In this document: piece by piece, positions 1 to 9,927 of the stretch | Position numbering within the stretch: position 1 is the stretch's first letter | Layout: each line of letters starts with the position of its first letter | Assembly (NCBI GenBank): GCA_036365455.1 | Contig: JAWQUS010000022.1 | Coordinates: 1,426,001 to 1,490,000, forward strand | Direction of reading: 5' to 3' | Source of the DNA: Macrosoma leucophasiata | Lineage: Eukaryota > Arthropoda > Insecta > Lepidoptera > Hedylidae | DNA length: 64,000 nucleotides | The notes under the pieces: model-generated | Told to the model about the DNA's origin: nothing | The model's database searches: none | The model's input: the letters and a program-made list of their open reading frames with translations, nothing else | Position numbers and translations under genes: made by a program

Positions 1-241
1 ATAAAGTTACGTGTATAATCTGTGGGAAATTTTTTCTTTTGCATTTGGATTACCTATTTTAAACAAAGTGTCGTAAAACGATAATTGCATAATGCAAAGC
101 ATGAAGTGAATAGAAGAAAAAAGTGGAAAGGACTCGCGCAAAGACGGTGCCGTTTATCTGAAAACAAAGATAAATAAATATATTGGACTGAAAATGTTTT
201 TTGTACCTATAGGTTGCCTACCTAGCATTTTAGCAATCTTT
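1..241. other. Unassigned AT-rich sequence
   Basis: No repeat or gene feature seen. The same holds for 487-811, apart from short AT-rich runs. Confidence 0.5.
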
Positions 242-486
242 CCACTGGTGGTAGAGCTCCAGTGACGGAGCTCGCGGGCGTAGACACCACCGCATTACCT
301 AATATACCTACTTGCCGCTAAATGGTAGTGTTCAGCACTATTGTGTTCCGGTCAGGTGGTAATGTACGGCCCTGTAATTTCCTTAGGCCTCAGGAGTGGT
401 AACGCATCTGCATTTCGACCTTGGTCTTTGCGTCACACACATCAATGTGAGCTGCATGCTTGTTTCCCACATCCATTACATAAAAA
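242..486 (+). mobile_element. Rep-A, internally deleted
   Basis: Starts 'cactggtggtagagctccag', ends 'tccattacataaaaa'. It lacks 'ccggcacagaggcataacac' and the 'taggctgcagtcatcac' block. Confidence 0.85.
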
Positions 487-811
487 TCTTCCAGGTAAAA
501 TATCAATTATGAAGCTCGACTAATCCTAATAAACACGCGTTATTTAATTTTACATATCTGTTTATCGTAATAAATACGCTGATATAATAACTTGCGATTT
601 ATAATATTACCTTGCCGTTAGCCTCGGCATTGAGCTTGGGTGGGTAATTTATATTTTGGGGGTCATATTATTTTGACGTTTTATCTAACGGTATATTTTT
701 TTTAGGCAAAGTAATTGTGATTCGCATGATCGCAGATTTGTTTTTGATGTGCCTATTTTATCGTCGGATTTTCCTCTTAAGCAGATTATAAAAATATAGT
801 TTATCCGTCCA

Positions 812-1074
812 TATTGAAAGAATGTCGAATGAGCGAATCACTAAACAGATATACAATGCGAATGTGGATGGTTGCAGAGGCCCAGGAAGACCAAGACTGA
901 CCATGACAAATAGGTCGAGTTCTGTCTGATGGTGGGGTCAAAAGTCTTAGGAATCGGCGTGCATGTATGAAGAGAATGATGAAGGTAGACGAGGCACGAG
1001 AGGTATGTCAGCACCGGGATATCTGGCGCTCTACACTCTCAGCCTACCCCGTTAGGGACTTGGTGTGAAGATAC

Positions 1075-1080
<6 letters not shown>
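812..1080 (+). mobile_element. LINE-L 3' end, degenerate
   Basis: Matches LINE-L from 'gaaagaatgtcgaatgagcg' to the tail 'gttagggacttggtgtgaag'. A deletion near 900 breaks the frame, so it is non-coding. It is followed by a pure (AT)n run. Confidence 0.85.

Positions 1081-1140
<60 letters not shown>
1081..1140. repeat. (AT)n microsatellite at a LINE-L tail
   Basis: About 60 bases of uninterrupted AT dinucleotides directly after 'gatacatatac'. Probably expansion of the LINE-L terminal 'ataca' repeats. Confidence 0.95.
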
Positions 1141-1144
<4 letters not shown>

Positions 1145-1149
1145 CATAC

Positions 1150-1478
1150 AACTGCCTCGGTAGCCTAGTGGTAGCAGGCCACTACTACTACGCTGAGGTC
1201 CTGGGTTCGATTCCCGGGTAGGAGGTTATCAGAGATAATGGTGTACAGTCCTTTATATCTGGTTCTATTGGGATTTATCCATTTTCTGGAAATTTCCCAG
1301 TAACTCGAAGTTTGGTGTTGTGCCCGGAGATGTCAACAGGCTCGCCACCTGTTACATGGGCCAAAACGTAACCGGCGAATCGTGGGTGTTTGCATGTATG
1401 ATTGAATGCATGCATTTACCTCTGCCTACCCCTTCAGGGATTACAGGCGTGAAGTTACGTATATCCGTTCATAATTCC
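1150..1478 (+). mobile_element. SINE-B, full-length
   Basis: tRNA-derived head: box A-like 'tagcctagtggtagcagg', box B-like 'gggttcgattccc'. The body is 'ttatcagagataatg' and 'atgggccaaaacgtaacc'. The tail 'ctctgcctaccccttcaggg' and 'ttacaggcgtgaagttacg' closely resembles the LINE-L 3' end, so LINE-L-type machinery probably mobilises it. Confidence 0.88.
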
Positions 1479-1490
1479 ATGATATTTTTT

Positions 1491-1692
1491 ACGACCCGGA
1501 AGGTCCAGCGGTGTGAGATGACCGTTTGAGACGAAGGTTCGAACCCCGCACCGGGACAAATATTTGTATCGTCTACAGATATTTGTTTTGGGGTCTGGGT
1601 GTTTGTGTATGTGTTGTATCTATGTGTACAATGGCACCTGCAACACAGGTTTATACCTAATGTCACATGAGTGTAAGCGTATTTTTTTTTTA
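1491..1692 (+). mobile_element. SINE-C, full-length
   Basis: tRNA-derived head ('ggtccagcggtgtgagatg', box B-like 'ggttcgaaccccg'), body 'tgggtgtttgtgtatgtgt', end 'acaggtttatacc' then 'gagtgtaagcgtat' and a T-run that joins the next repeat. Confidence 0.85.
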
Positions 1693-1696
1693 ATTG

Positions 1697-1918
1697 AAAG
1701 TGGCAAACAATCAGTTTACATTGATGTTAAGTGATGACTGCAGCTTAAAGACACCCACAAAATGCAGATGCACCCCCGATACCATAGTTGTTATGTCTCT
1801 GGGCCCTACATTACCATCTAACCGGAACACGATAGTGCTGAACACTACCATTTGGTGGTAATGGGGTGGTGCCTGCGCTCTCGAGTCCCTACTGGAACTC
1901 TACCACTCTACCACCAGT
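1697..1918 (-). mobile_element. Rep-A2 (diverged subfamily)
   Basis: Minus strand: 'gtggcaaacaatcagtttac' to 'ctctaccactctaccaccag'. Subfamily marks are 'accatctaaccggaacacga' and 'atttggtggta'. Confidence 0.8.
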
Positions 1919-2045
1919 ATTTATGTGTTAAGGATGACAAACAAGCCGACGGGCCACCTGATGGAAAGTGGTCACCGTCGCGTATAAACATTTGCAACAC
2001 CAGGGGCGTTGCCAACGCGCTGCCAGCCCTGATACACTCTTTTGG
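1918..2045 (-). mobile_element. LINE-P tail fragment
   Basis: Minus strand: 'gacaaacaagccgacgggcc' to 'ctgccagccctgatacactc'. Only the 3' UTR and the last codons remain. Confidence 0.75.
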
Positions 2046-2600
2046 CACAATACCTACTTCGTTTTGTGGATTTAGGGTGCCGTTCCCAAATTCTAAAAAT
2101 AGGACCTCACTAAGACTCCGATGTCTGTACCTACGTCTGTCACCTGGCTGCATTCTTTTTTTAACGGAAAATGCGTTACGCATACCCATCTTAGGGGAGA
2201 GGGGTGGGTTGGGACTCCGGGAAAAGACATCCGTCTACGAATTAAGAACCTCTGGGTGTTCCGACTCGTCGGCCATTAGTGGCGGGGTCACGGGAACGTT
2301 AACGCACACATCCGCGATCCCACCGGCGGCTGCCCGTTTCCGAGCCCTTCTCGAAGCCTTTCGGCTCCAATCAACACGAGTGGTGAGCGGAACACCTGCA
2401 CGGCAGCCAGCCCGGGACCTCTCCATTCGGGCGACGGACATCCCGGCGCCTGAAGGTCCCTGCCCCGACCACTTGCAACGCGAGGCGTCCCAAGACGCCC
2501 GGGCGGAATGGCTCGGGCAAACAGTTCGGCCTCGAGGGTGCATCGAAGGAGTCCTAGTTTCCTCAGTTTTATCCGGCTAAAACATGGGCGCCCCCAACTT
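2046..2600. mobile_element. GC-rich Rep-Q relic
   Basis: 'caccggcggctgcccgtttc', 'gcgtcccaagacgcccgggc' and 'acagttcggcctcgag' recur at 31580-32090. Long ORFs on both strands reflect GC content. Probably retroelement UTR or ORF1-like debris; family not recognised. Confidence 0.55.
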
Positions 2601-2615
2601 AGCCAGGTTAGGTCG

Positions 2616-2742
2616 AAGGCTCACCACCTGTTACATGGGCCAAAACGTAACCAGCGAATCGTAGATGTTCGCATGTATGGTTGAATGCATGCATTTATCT
2701 CTGCCTACCCCTTCGGGGATTACAAGCGTGAAGTTACGTACG
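2616..2742 (+). mobile_element. SINE-B 3' part
   Basis: 'ctcaccacctgttacatggg' to 'attacaagcgtgaagttacg', adjoining the GC-rich Rep-Q relic. Confidence 0.78.
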
Positions 2743-2860
2743 TGTACTTTTTTTGCAAGAGAACTATTCCATCGAAGATAATTTGAATAGGTCAACGTCC
2801 TTTGGTTGAAGTTGTGACCATCATATTTTCGTCCAAATAACTGAGGCTCGTTTGCATTAT

Positions 2861-3025
2861 TGAAATAAAATTATTTTTACGGATTTATCTCGCGTATATT
2901 AAACTAAAATGATATCAAACTACAATGATCATATATATGGATCATTTTAGTTTAATATACGCGAGATAAATCCGTAAAAATAGTTTTATTTCAATGAGTG
3001 TAGCTCGCGAAAACCTAAGAACATA
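2861..3025. mobile_element. Foldback J with 13-bp direct repeats
   Basis: Arms 'ggatttatctcgcgtatatt' and complement fold around a ~30-base loop. An asymmetric end 'gtagctcgcgaaaacctaag' follows the right arm. Direct repeats TCGTTTGCATTAT at 2848-2860 and 3026-3038. Confidence 0.85.
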
Positions 3026-3038
3026 TCGTTTGCATTAT

Positions 3039-3391
3039 CTTATTTTAACTTTAACAAATCTGTTAAAGTACCGGTTAAATAAAAAAGCCGGTCAACATTG
3101 CAGGGTTCTGAAGTTATAGAGTAAAAGATGTAATTAAAAAAATAAATAAACATTTTCTTCTATGGAATTATCCAAAATTTTCGAGTAAAATACATTTGGT
3201 CGACTGTTACTCGCAAACTTGTAAAGTCAACTTAAGTGTGATAGTTTTCCTTTTAATTTCGTTATATATAGCTACTATTGCCGTAACGTTTGAATTTCTT
3301 ACAACAACCGTTTAGTTTGTACGGGGGGAAGGCACTTGACTCCAACGAAAATTGGCACTTTAAAGCTTAATAAGTCACAAACCGTTAACTA
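3039..3391. other. Unassigned sequence
   Basis: AT-rich, no ORF or splice pair worth naming; possible single-copy DNA. Confidence 0.5.
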
Positions 3392-3482
3392 GTAGTTCAA
3401 AATGCAGATGCTTTACCACCCCTGAGACCTTAGTTGTTATGTCTCTGTGACAGTTATAACGGGGCCATACATTACCATCTAA

Positions 3483-3746
3483 TTGTTTTTATATTATTTC
3501 GCATTAACACATGCTTGTGAAATATATTTTATTTTTAAAGAAAAATGGAAAGAAAAATTTGACTTCAGGCGAGACTCGAACTCGCGGCCTACTGGGAATC
3601 TAGTCCAGCCGCTCTTCCAATTGAGCTACTGAAGTCCTGCCCGATTTGTCAAATCTTTCCTTCACATTTATTGCCTTGCTTTATGGTAGCAGTAGCGCCA
3701 TCTATTGCCAACTATGCTAGTTAGGCAACCTATTATGTCTCCTAAT
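3483..3746 (-). mobile_element. Element K, one TIR lost, in Rep-A2
   Basis: Starts with the 'tgtttttatattatttcgca' TIR and runs through the tRNA-like core to 'tgctagttaggcaac', where the second TIR should begin but does not. Confidence 0.78.
3562..3635 (-). tRNA. tRNA-like sequence in element K
   Basis: Minus-strand 74-mer with perfect acceptor (ACTTCAG/CTGAAGT), D and T (GCGAG/CTCGC) stems and T-rich downstream DNA. Same imperfect anticodon arm as the other copies. Surrounding coordinates give only the K element, so it belongs to the repeat. Confidence 0.45.
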
Positions 3747-3872
3747 TACCATCTAACCGGAACACGATAGTGCCGAACATTACAATTTGGCGGCAAATAG
3801 AGGTAATGCGGCGAGGCCTGCGCCCGCGAGCTCTGTCACTAGCGCTCTACCACCCAAAAAAACATAATATTG

Positions 3873-4151
3873 TTTTATTTTTTTTTTATCTAACGAAAGT
3901 GGCAAACAAGCACGCAGTTTACATTGATGTTAAGTGATGACTGCAGCCTATAGACACCCCCACAAAGACCTGAGGTCAAAATACAGATGCGTTACCACTT
4001 CTGAGGCCTAAGGTGTTATGTCTCTGTACCGTACATTACCACCTGACCGGAACACGATAGTGCTGAACACTACCATTTAGCGGCAAGTATAATAGGTAAT
4101 GCGGTGGTGTCTACGCCCGCGAGCTCCGTCACTGGAGCTCTACCACCAGTA
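3873..4151 (-). mobile_element. Rep-A, full-length
   Basis: Minus strand from the T-run to 'actggagctctaccaccagt'. Confidence 0.9.
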
Positions 4152-4178
4152 AAATATCTCCTAATAATATCTCCAAAA

Positions 4179-4553
4179 TATAAATGACGCGCGCATGGCC
4201 CGGCGGCTGGTGTAGATCGTAAACGATCTACTCGGTTAAGCACTACGGGCGCGGTCGGGTAGTGTGATGGGTGATCGCTAGTGGCAAATTAAATGCGCGT
4301 TTCCGTGCTTCGGAGGGCACGTTCAGCCGTCGGTCCCGGTTGCTATCGATAGATAGCAGTCGTTAAACCTTGTAGGAGGCCTTATGGGCGGTTTGAAAAC
4401 ATCCGACAGCGGGTTGGCCACTAACCCCAACACCTCCACCAATCCGCATTGGAGCAGGGTGGCGGAGTAAGCTCCAGGCCTCTCCCCAAAAAGGGGAGAG
4501 ACTCGTGCCCAGTAGTGGGACCTATAATGGGTTGCCATTATTATATTATTATT
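4179..4553 (+). mobile_element. SINE-D, full-length with 14-bp TSD
   Basis: Perfect direct repeats TAATATCTCCAAAA at 4165-4178 and 4554-4567 bound a 375-bp element. Its body 'gcttcggagggcacgttcag' is one I know from lepidopteran SINEs. The end 'gactcgtgcccagtagtggg' then (ATT)n is an RTE-LINE-like tail, suggesting RTE machinery mobilised it. Confidence 0.92.
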
Positions 4554-4780
4554 TAATATCTCCAAAACGGTAAATTTCACCGTACATCCGCCAATCGACG
4601 GAAAACATGAACTGTTGAGCAGTTTACACACAATACGTCGCGTGTCGTCACCGTCCGATGGGCCGATAACTCGGTCAAGGAGTCGACGCGAAATACATCG
4701 CACTTTTATGAATTTTTCCTTCCAATATTCATAATGAGGTTTAATGTTGCCGGTAGAGTTCCAATTAAGGAAATATTTGT

Positions 4781-5309
4781 ATGTATCTTCACGCCAGGCT
4801 CCAAACGAGGTAGGCAGAGAGTGTTGACGTAACTTGACGTCTCTAATCCCCGAAGGGGTAGAAAGAGGTAAATGCATGCATTCAAGCATAGATGCAAACA
4901 CCCACGACTCGCCGGTTACGTTTTGGCCCATGTAACAGGTGGCGAACCTGTTGCCATCTCCGGGCACATTACCAAACTCCGAGGTACTGGGAAACTTCCA
5001 GAAAATGGATAAATCCCAATAGAACCAGAGATAAAAGATTTTATACCGTTATCTCTGATAGTCCCCGAGTCGGGAATCGAAACCAGGACACCAAGCGCAG
5101 TAGTAGTGGTCTGCTACCACTACACTAATGAGGCAGTTGAGCAGTAAGAGAGGGTGGAGCGCCAGATATCCCGGTCCTGACACACCTCCCGTGCCTCATC
5201 TACATTTATCATCATACATGCACGCCAATTCCTAAGAACTTTGACTCCACCATCAGAGAGTACTCGACCTATTTGGTCATGGTAGGTCAATCTGTCAGTC
5301 TGAAGCGCG
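4781..5309 (-). mobile_element. LINE-L 3' end split by SINE-B
   Basis: Minus strand. The tail piece 4781-4827 ('tatcttcacgccaggctcc') continues at 5146-5309 ('gagcgccagatatcccggtc' to 'ctatttggtcatggtaggtc'). The SINE-B at 4828-5141 was inserted into it. Confidence 0.8.
4828..5141 (-). mobile_element. SINE-B inserted in LINE-L
   Basis: Near full-length minus-strand copy ('ctaatccccgaaggggtag' to 'actacactaatgaggcagtt') between two halves of a LINE-L end. Confidence 0.88.
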
Positions 5310-5310
5310 C

Positions 5311-5668
5311 ATGGCTCCGCCGCTGGTGTTGATCGTAAGCGATCTACTTGGTTAAGCGTTACAGGCGCGGTCGGGTGTGTGATGAGTGACTGCTAGTGCC
5401 AAATTAAAAATGCGCGTTTCCGTGCTTCGAAGGGCAGGTTAAGCAGTCGGTCCCAGTTGCTATCGATAGATAGCAATCGTTAAACCTTGTAGGAGGCCTT
5501 ATGGGCGGTTTGAAAACATCCGACAGCGGGTAGGCCACTAACCCGTATCTCCACCAACCCGCATTGGAGCAGCGTGGTGGAGTAAGCTCCAGGCCTCCCC
5601 CCAAAAAGGGGAGAGACTCGTGCCCAGCAGTGGGACGTATCATGGGTTGCCAATATTATTTATTACCA
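5311..5668 (+). mobile_element. SINE-D, near full-length
   Basis: 'gcgcgcatggctccgccgct' to 'gcccagcagtgggacgtatc', ending in AT-rich repeats, then an 'agctgtgcccgcaacttcg' fragment of another family. Confidence 0.88.
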
Positions 5669-6110
5669 GCTGTGCCCGCAACTTCGTTCGCGTGGAGTAG
5701 TGGCTTTGGGCAGCAGTTTTGGATATAATTATTGGTTAATTTTGGATCATACAAAAACAACACGCTGGGCGTCGAGATGCTGGACGTCGGGACGCTGTGC
5801 GATGGGACGCTGGGCGTCGGGACGCTTGGCGTCGGGACGTTGGGCGTCGGGACGCTGGGCGTCGGGACGCTCGACGTCGGCTCGCTAGTAATAGTGAGGT
5901 ATTGGTATATGTATGATCAGAATAGTCGACAGACGTCACATAGGTAGTGTGCGAAAGAGATAACGGCTCTGTAAATATTGATTAATTTGGTTAATCAGAT
6001 ACACTAAATTAATTTCAGCTGGATAACCTTATCCGTTTCTGAGAAAAATCACCTTGACATACAGTTACACAGACGTCATTGTCATTGCTCTTTTTTATTA
6101 ACTGATGAAA
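5664..6110. mobile_element. Non-autonomous element with a minisatellite inside
   Basis: 'ccagctgtgcccgcaacttc' at the left, 'cttatccgtttctgagaaaa' at the right: termini I know from a common lepidopteran repeat. Most of the middle is the minisatellite. Confidence 0.5.
5764..5889 (+). repeat. 15-bp minisatellite (GGGACGCTGGGCGTC)n
   Basis: About eight units with single-base variants (gctgtgcgat, gcttggcgtc, gttgggcgtc). Because 15 is a multiple of 3, several frames stay open (GTLGV repeats and others); these are not genes. Confidence 0.92.
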
Positions 6111-6228
6111 AATTACTTGGACATGTTTTACGTACATTTCACTCAATGCTTTTAAGTTTCTAATGAGGCAAGTGAACTCGCCAAGTTGTACCACTTGTGA
6201 CGGGCTATAGTAGGCTTTTTCAACCATT

Positions 6229-6481
6229 TGTTTTTTTTATGTTATGGAAGTGGCAAACAAGCATGCAGTTCACATTGATGTTAAGTGATGACTGCAGTAG
6301 TAATTTCCGGCACAGAGACATAGCACCCCAACGTGCTATGTTTCTGTGCCGGAAGTACCTCAGGAGTGGTAACGCATCTGCATTTTGACCTCTGTTCTTT
6401 GTGTGGGTATCTATAGGCTGCAGTCATCACTTAACAATGTGAACTGCATGCTTGCTTGCACTTTCATTAGGTACCTAAAAA
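6229..6481. mobile_element. Two Rep-A pieces in inverted (snapback) arrangement
   Basis: 6229-6296 is a minus-strand 3' end and 6330-6481 a plus-strand 3' end. They are joined head to head through a palindrome, 'ttccggcacagagacatagc' against 'gctatgtttctgtgccgga'. The region can fold into a long hairpin. Confidence 0.8.
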
Positions 6482-6611
6482 AAACTGTGTGTATGGGCCT
6501 TCGAAGAACTGTTGGGAAAAGTTGCACAACCTCTTTTTTTCAACCCCACCTCCTACTAGCGGTAGAATTTTCTTCCACTGGAAGATAATTCTATCATCAA
6601 AGTTGTCTATA

Positions 6612-6901
6612 GAGCAACACCGGAGGGGAGTAGCCATATGCAGGCTTTCCCCTCTGTCAAAGTACAAGCCCAAATGGGCCTTTACCTGTCGCCTAGATGT
6701 TTGCATGTGTGCGTGTAATTGTTTCTGTATTTTGTTATAGTCAAGGTGTGAGTTTCGTAGTAATAGACGTTTTTTATAGTGTGCGTGTGTGTCACACGCA
6801 TTTCCCCCCGCAAAAAATTACAGACTGTTTTGCATCGGTAATAAACGGTATGGCTACTCCCCTCCGGTACGCCGCGACCGGTGGCTCGTGTTGCTCTATG
6901 G
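6612..6901 (+). mobile_element. MITE-E, full-length
   Basis: Left end 'tatagagcaacaccggaggg', right end 'ggctcgtgttgctctatg'. The left TIR is shortened and no matching TSD is seen. Confidence 0.83.
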
Positions 6902-6948
6902 TGTAGTCAGTCAATCGAACAATGGCGGTGTAACCATTTCAAGTGCAA

Positions 6949-7284
6949 AGCGCGCATGGCCCAGCTGGTGAAGATCATAAGCGATATACTCGGTTATGCG
7001 ATACGGGCACAATCGGGTGTGTGTGTGACCGCTAGAGGCAAAGCAAAATGCGCGTTTTCGTGCTCCGGAGGGCACGTTAAGCCGATCCCGGTTGCTATCG
7101 ATAGATAGCAATCGTTAAACCTTATCGGAGGCCTTATAGGCGGTTCGAAAACATCCGACAGCGGGTTGGCCACTACCCCACCCACCATTGGAGCAGCGTG
7201 GTGGAGTAAGCTCCAGGCCTCCCCCCAAAATGGGGAGAGACTCGTGCCCAGCAGTGGGACGTATAATGGATTGCCATTATAAGG
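6949..7284 (+). mobile_element. SINE-D
   Basis: 'agcgcgcatggcccagctgg' to 'gggacgtataatggattgcc'. Confidence 0.87.
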
Positions 7285-7372
7285 GCAATAAGTACACACT
7301 GATCGCCAATAAACATGGCGATTATGGCATATCCTATGGTGAGAGTTTGGTCCAACAGTGGACATCATTTGC

Positions 7373-7582
7373 ACAGTACAAATATGAACAGTGTGGAAAC
7401 TACGCACAAAACGTTGAAACGGCACACTCACACAAACGTGCGCATCGAGGCCTCTAAGCGGTTCTCGCGGTGCTGCAGTACTGAGTCACTCGCTACATCG
7501 AGTGTCGATGCGCATTTTTGTGTTAGTGTGCCGGTTCGAACGTTTTGTACGTAGTTTCCATACTGTTCATATTTGTACTGTG
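7373..7582. mobile_element. MITE-G, full-length, 8-bp TSD
   Basis: Long inverted repeats: 'acagtacaaatatgaacagt' at the left and its complement at the right, almost the full length. Flanks TCATTTGC (7365-7372) and TCATTTGG (7583-7590) match at 7 of 8. Confidence 0.9.
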
Positions 7583-7842
7583 TCATTTGGCTGATATTAT
7601 GATTAAGATTATGATTGCCCATGAGTAAGCAATAAACTGATAATTGCCAACTACCTCTGTTTTAATAGTTTTAAACTTGAAATGATGCGCAATGACATGA
7701 ACACGGTGATAATTCAACATGTCATCGATAGTGGATGATGATCGTTAATTAGTGTTGCCATATGAAATTATTATTTCAGTTGAAGTAATCGGAAATAAAA
7801 AATGATAATTAATGTGTTGCAACACTTATTAGGGTACAACTG

Positions 7843-7890
7843 TAAGGGTTCCTTGTTTACAACTGTAAACAAGGAACCCTTATAGTTTCG
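7843..7890. repeat. Hairpin, ~20-bp arms
   Basis: 'aagggttccttgtttacaa' against 'tgtaaacaaggaaccctta'. Confidence 0.85.
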
Positions 7891-7907
7891 CCATGTCTGT
7901 CTGTCTT

Positions 7908-8155
7908 TTTTTATGTAATGGAAGTGGCAAACAAGCATGCAGTTCACATGTTAAGTGATGACTGCAGCCTATAGACACCCAAACGAAGACTAAGGTCAAA
8001 ATGCAGATGCGTTACCACTTCTAAGGCCTAAAGTATTATGCCTCTGTGCCGTACAGAGGCAGGGTACATGTACAGGGCTGTACATTACCACCTGACCGGA
8101 ACACGATAGTGTTTAGCATTTAGCGGCAAGTATATTAGGTAATGCGGTGGTGTAT
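7908..8155 (-). mobile_element. Rep-A, 5'-truncated
   Basis: Minus strand 'tttttttatgtaatggaagt' to 'taggtaatgcggtggtg'. The first ~45 bases of the element are missing. Confidence 0.85.
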
Positions 8156-8337
8156 GTAAAACTATAATGTATTCGTCATGATGTTTTCGTCACTTTTTAC
8201 CATAATCCTTTCCGACCTTATTCTGTGTAAAATATATTATATCGGAGAATTCGACGCTTGCAATACCTTCCCACCATTCTGTTTGTTTGTCGAAATCTTT
8301 ATTATTAATAATTATACTATTAAATTTATTATATTAC

Positions 8338-8535
8338 TAGCGGCCCGTACCGGCTTCGCACGGTTGCAATTTAGGTACTTACATAATATTACGACTATAA
8401 TTTGAGATTTAAACTATCCTATCTCTCAAGTTGGATCGAACTGCACATGGTGTGCGAATTTTATTATAATCGGTTTAGTGGTTTAGGAGTCCATTGAGGA
8501 CAAACATTGTGACACGAGATTTATATATATTAAGA
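8338..8535. mobile_element. Rep-W
   Basis: 'ctagcggcccgtaccggctt' to 'gtgacacgagatttatatat', a non-coding element type common in Lepidoptera. Its CTAG start hints at a reversed Helitron-like end. Confidence 0.6.
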
Positions 8536-8945
8536 TTAAGATGTATTGTATTTTAGTTTAAAAATAATTATATTATATTTTACACAGATTAAGATCGGTG
8601 GTAATTCTAATCGTTGTAAAATTAAATGTAAATAAACCAAAATTTTTAAGTGCCAAGGTACATATTTCAATTCATATGATAAAAAAATACAGAATGAATA
8701 TATTTTCAGCGAATAAGTTCTTGTGAAAAACATTTCTATCCGGTTTTATAGCATTATAAGTAAGTCTGTAAAAAAATTGCTTAAAGTTAATAATCGGTTG
8801 TAATGCAAAAAATGGTACCTACCTATTTTTATATTTAAAAATATTGGTGATAAACGTAATCAACATCCATAAATATCAATTGATTTGGAAATTTTGGTAG
8901 ATTTTTTTCCAACTTCCAAAGTCCAACTAAGGTTTAAAAGGTAAA
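8536..8945. other. Unassigned AT-rich sequence
   Basis: Nothing recognisable between Rep-W and MITE-I. Confidence 0.5.
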
Positions 8946-9556
8946 AAAACTGGTTGCCTGTAAAGTCGGTTTTACGGGCGAAGATTTTACGTGACAACGT
9001 CTTTTTCTCGGTAGAAAGGCATTCGCCGGTCCGGCAGGCCTCTCTCTCGTTCGGTGACTCATCGTTACGTTACCGGGCGTTACACTTTTTCATGAGTGAC
9101 TGCGAGCCGCAACCTAATTTATGACGTTGTCACGTCAAAAAATGAAAAAAAGTGAGGGAAATAGAAAATAAAGTCGGTTTTACGGGCGAAGATTTTACGT
9201 GACAACGTCTTTTTCTCGGTAGAAAGGCATTCGCCGGTCCGGCAGGCCTCTCTCTCGTTCGGTGACTCATCGTTACGTTACCGGGCGTTACACTTTTTCA
9301 TGAGTGACTCCGAGCCGCAACCTAATTTAAGACGTTGTCACGTCAAAAAATGAAAAAAAGTGAGGGAAATAGAAAATAAAGTCGGTTTTACGGGCGAAGA
9401 TTTTACGTGACAACGTCTTTTTCTCGGTAGAAAGGCATTCGCCGGTCCGGCAGGCCTCTCTCTCGTTCGGTGACTCATCGTTACGTTACCGGGCGTTACA
9501 CTTTTTCATGAGTGACTCCGAGCCGCAACCTAATTTAAGACGTTGTCACGTCAAAA
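8946..9556 (+). mobile_element. MITE-I with internal 208-bp tandem triplication
   Basis: 'aaagtcggttttacgggcga' begins at 8962, 9170 and 9378. Units are nearly identical (gactgcga/gactccga) and each includes the inverted pair ACGTGACAACGTC/GACGTTGTCACGT. The third unit lacks the spacer 'gtgagggaaatagaaaata'. Confidence 0.92.
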
Positions 9557-9670
9557 TAAACAACAATTTTATTTTCTCATACAATTAGTCCATACCTATC
9601 AAATCATTGACACATTGACACGTTAATTAATCAAGTAACGTTTCCGTAAGTTTTCGCGAGCTTCATACAT

Positions 9671-9794
9671 TGTAGAAATTAAACTTGCGGATTTTCTCGC
9701 GTATACAACACTCCCAAACTTCTTCTCTTTCTCTTCAAAGAACACGTTTGGGAGTGTTGTATACGCGAGAAAATCCGCAAGTTTAATTTCTACA
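9671..9794. repeat. Perfect 49-bp inverted repeat
   Basis: Left arm 9671-9719 starts 'tgtagaaattaaacttgcgg', right arm 9746-9794 is its exact complement, 26-base loop. It shares 'ctcgcgtata' with foldback J but is otherwise different. Confidence 0.93.
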
Positions 9795-9927
9795 ACATAT
9801 TTAATTCTGATTAAACCTTACTCCTGAATTACTATGGGACCCCCCGGTCTAAGCAAATACTACAAGTGGTCACCGAGGGAGGGAGTTTAAAAAATTGAAA
9901 AAAAAAAAACGGTCACATAGTTTGGGT

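Larger units (their letters stand above)
3392..3856 (-). mobile_element. Rep-A2 split by element K
   Basis: Pieces at 3392-3482 and 3747-3856 flank element K. 'ATTACCATCTAA' is present at both junctions (3470-3481, 3747-3758) as a possible TSD. Confidence 0.75.

Noticed and set aside
1852..2580. 242-codon ORF
   Set aside because: Runs across Rep-A2, a LINE-P tail in reverse and GC-rich Rep-Q; chimeric, no domain, competing ORFs on the other strand.
4323..4967. 214-codon minus-strand ORF
   Set aside because: Joins SINE-B, a unique stretch and SINE-D; every block is a repeat in a non-coding role.
6015..6227. 70-codon minus-strand ORF
   Set aside because: Reads through the right end of a common non-autonomous repeat; no splice or start support.
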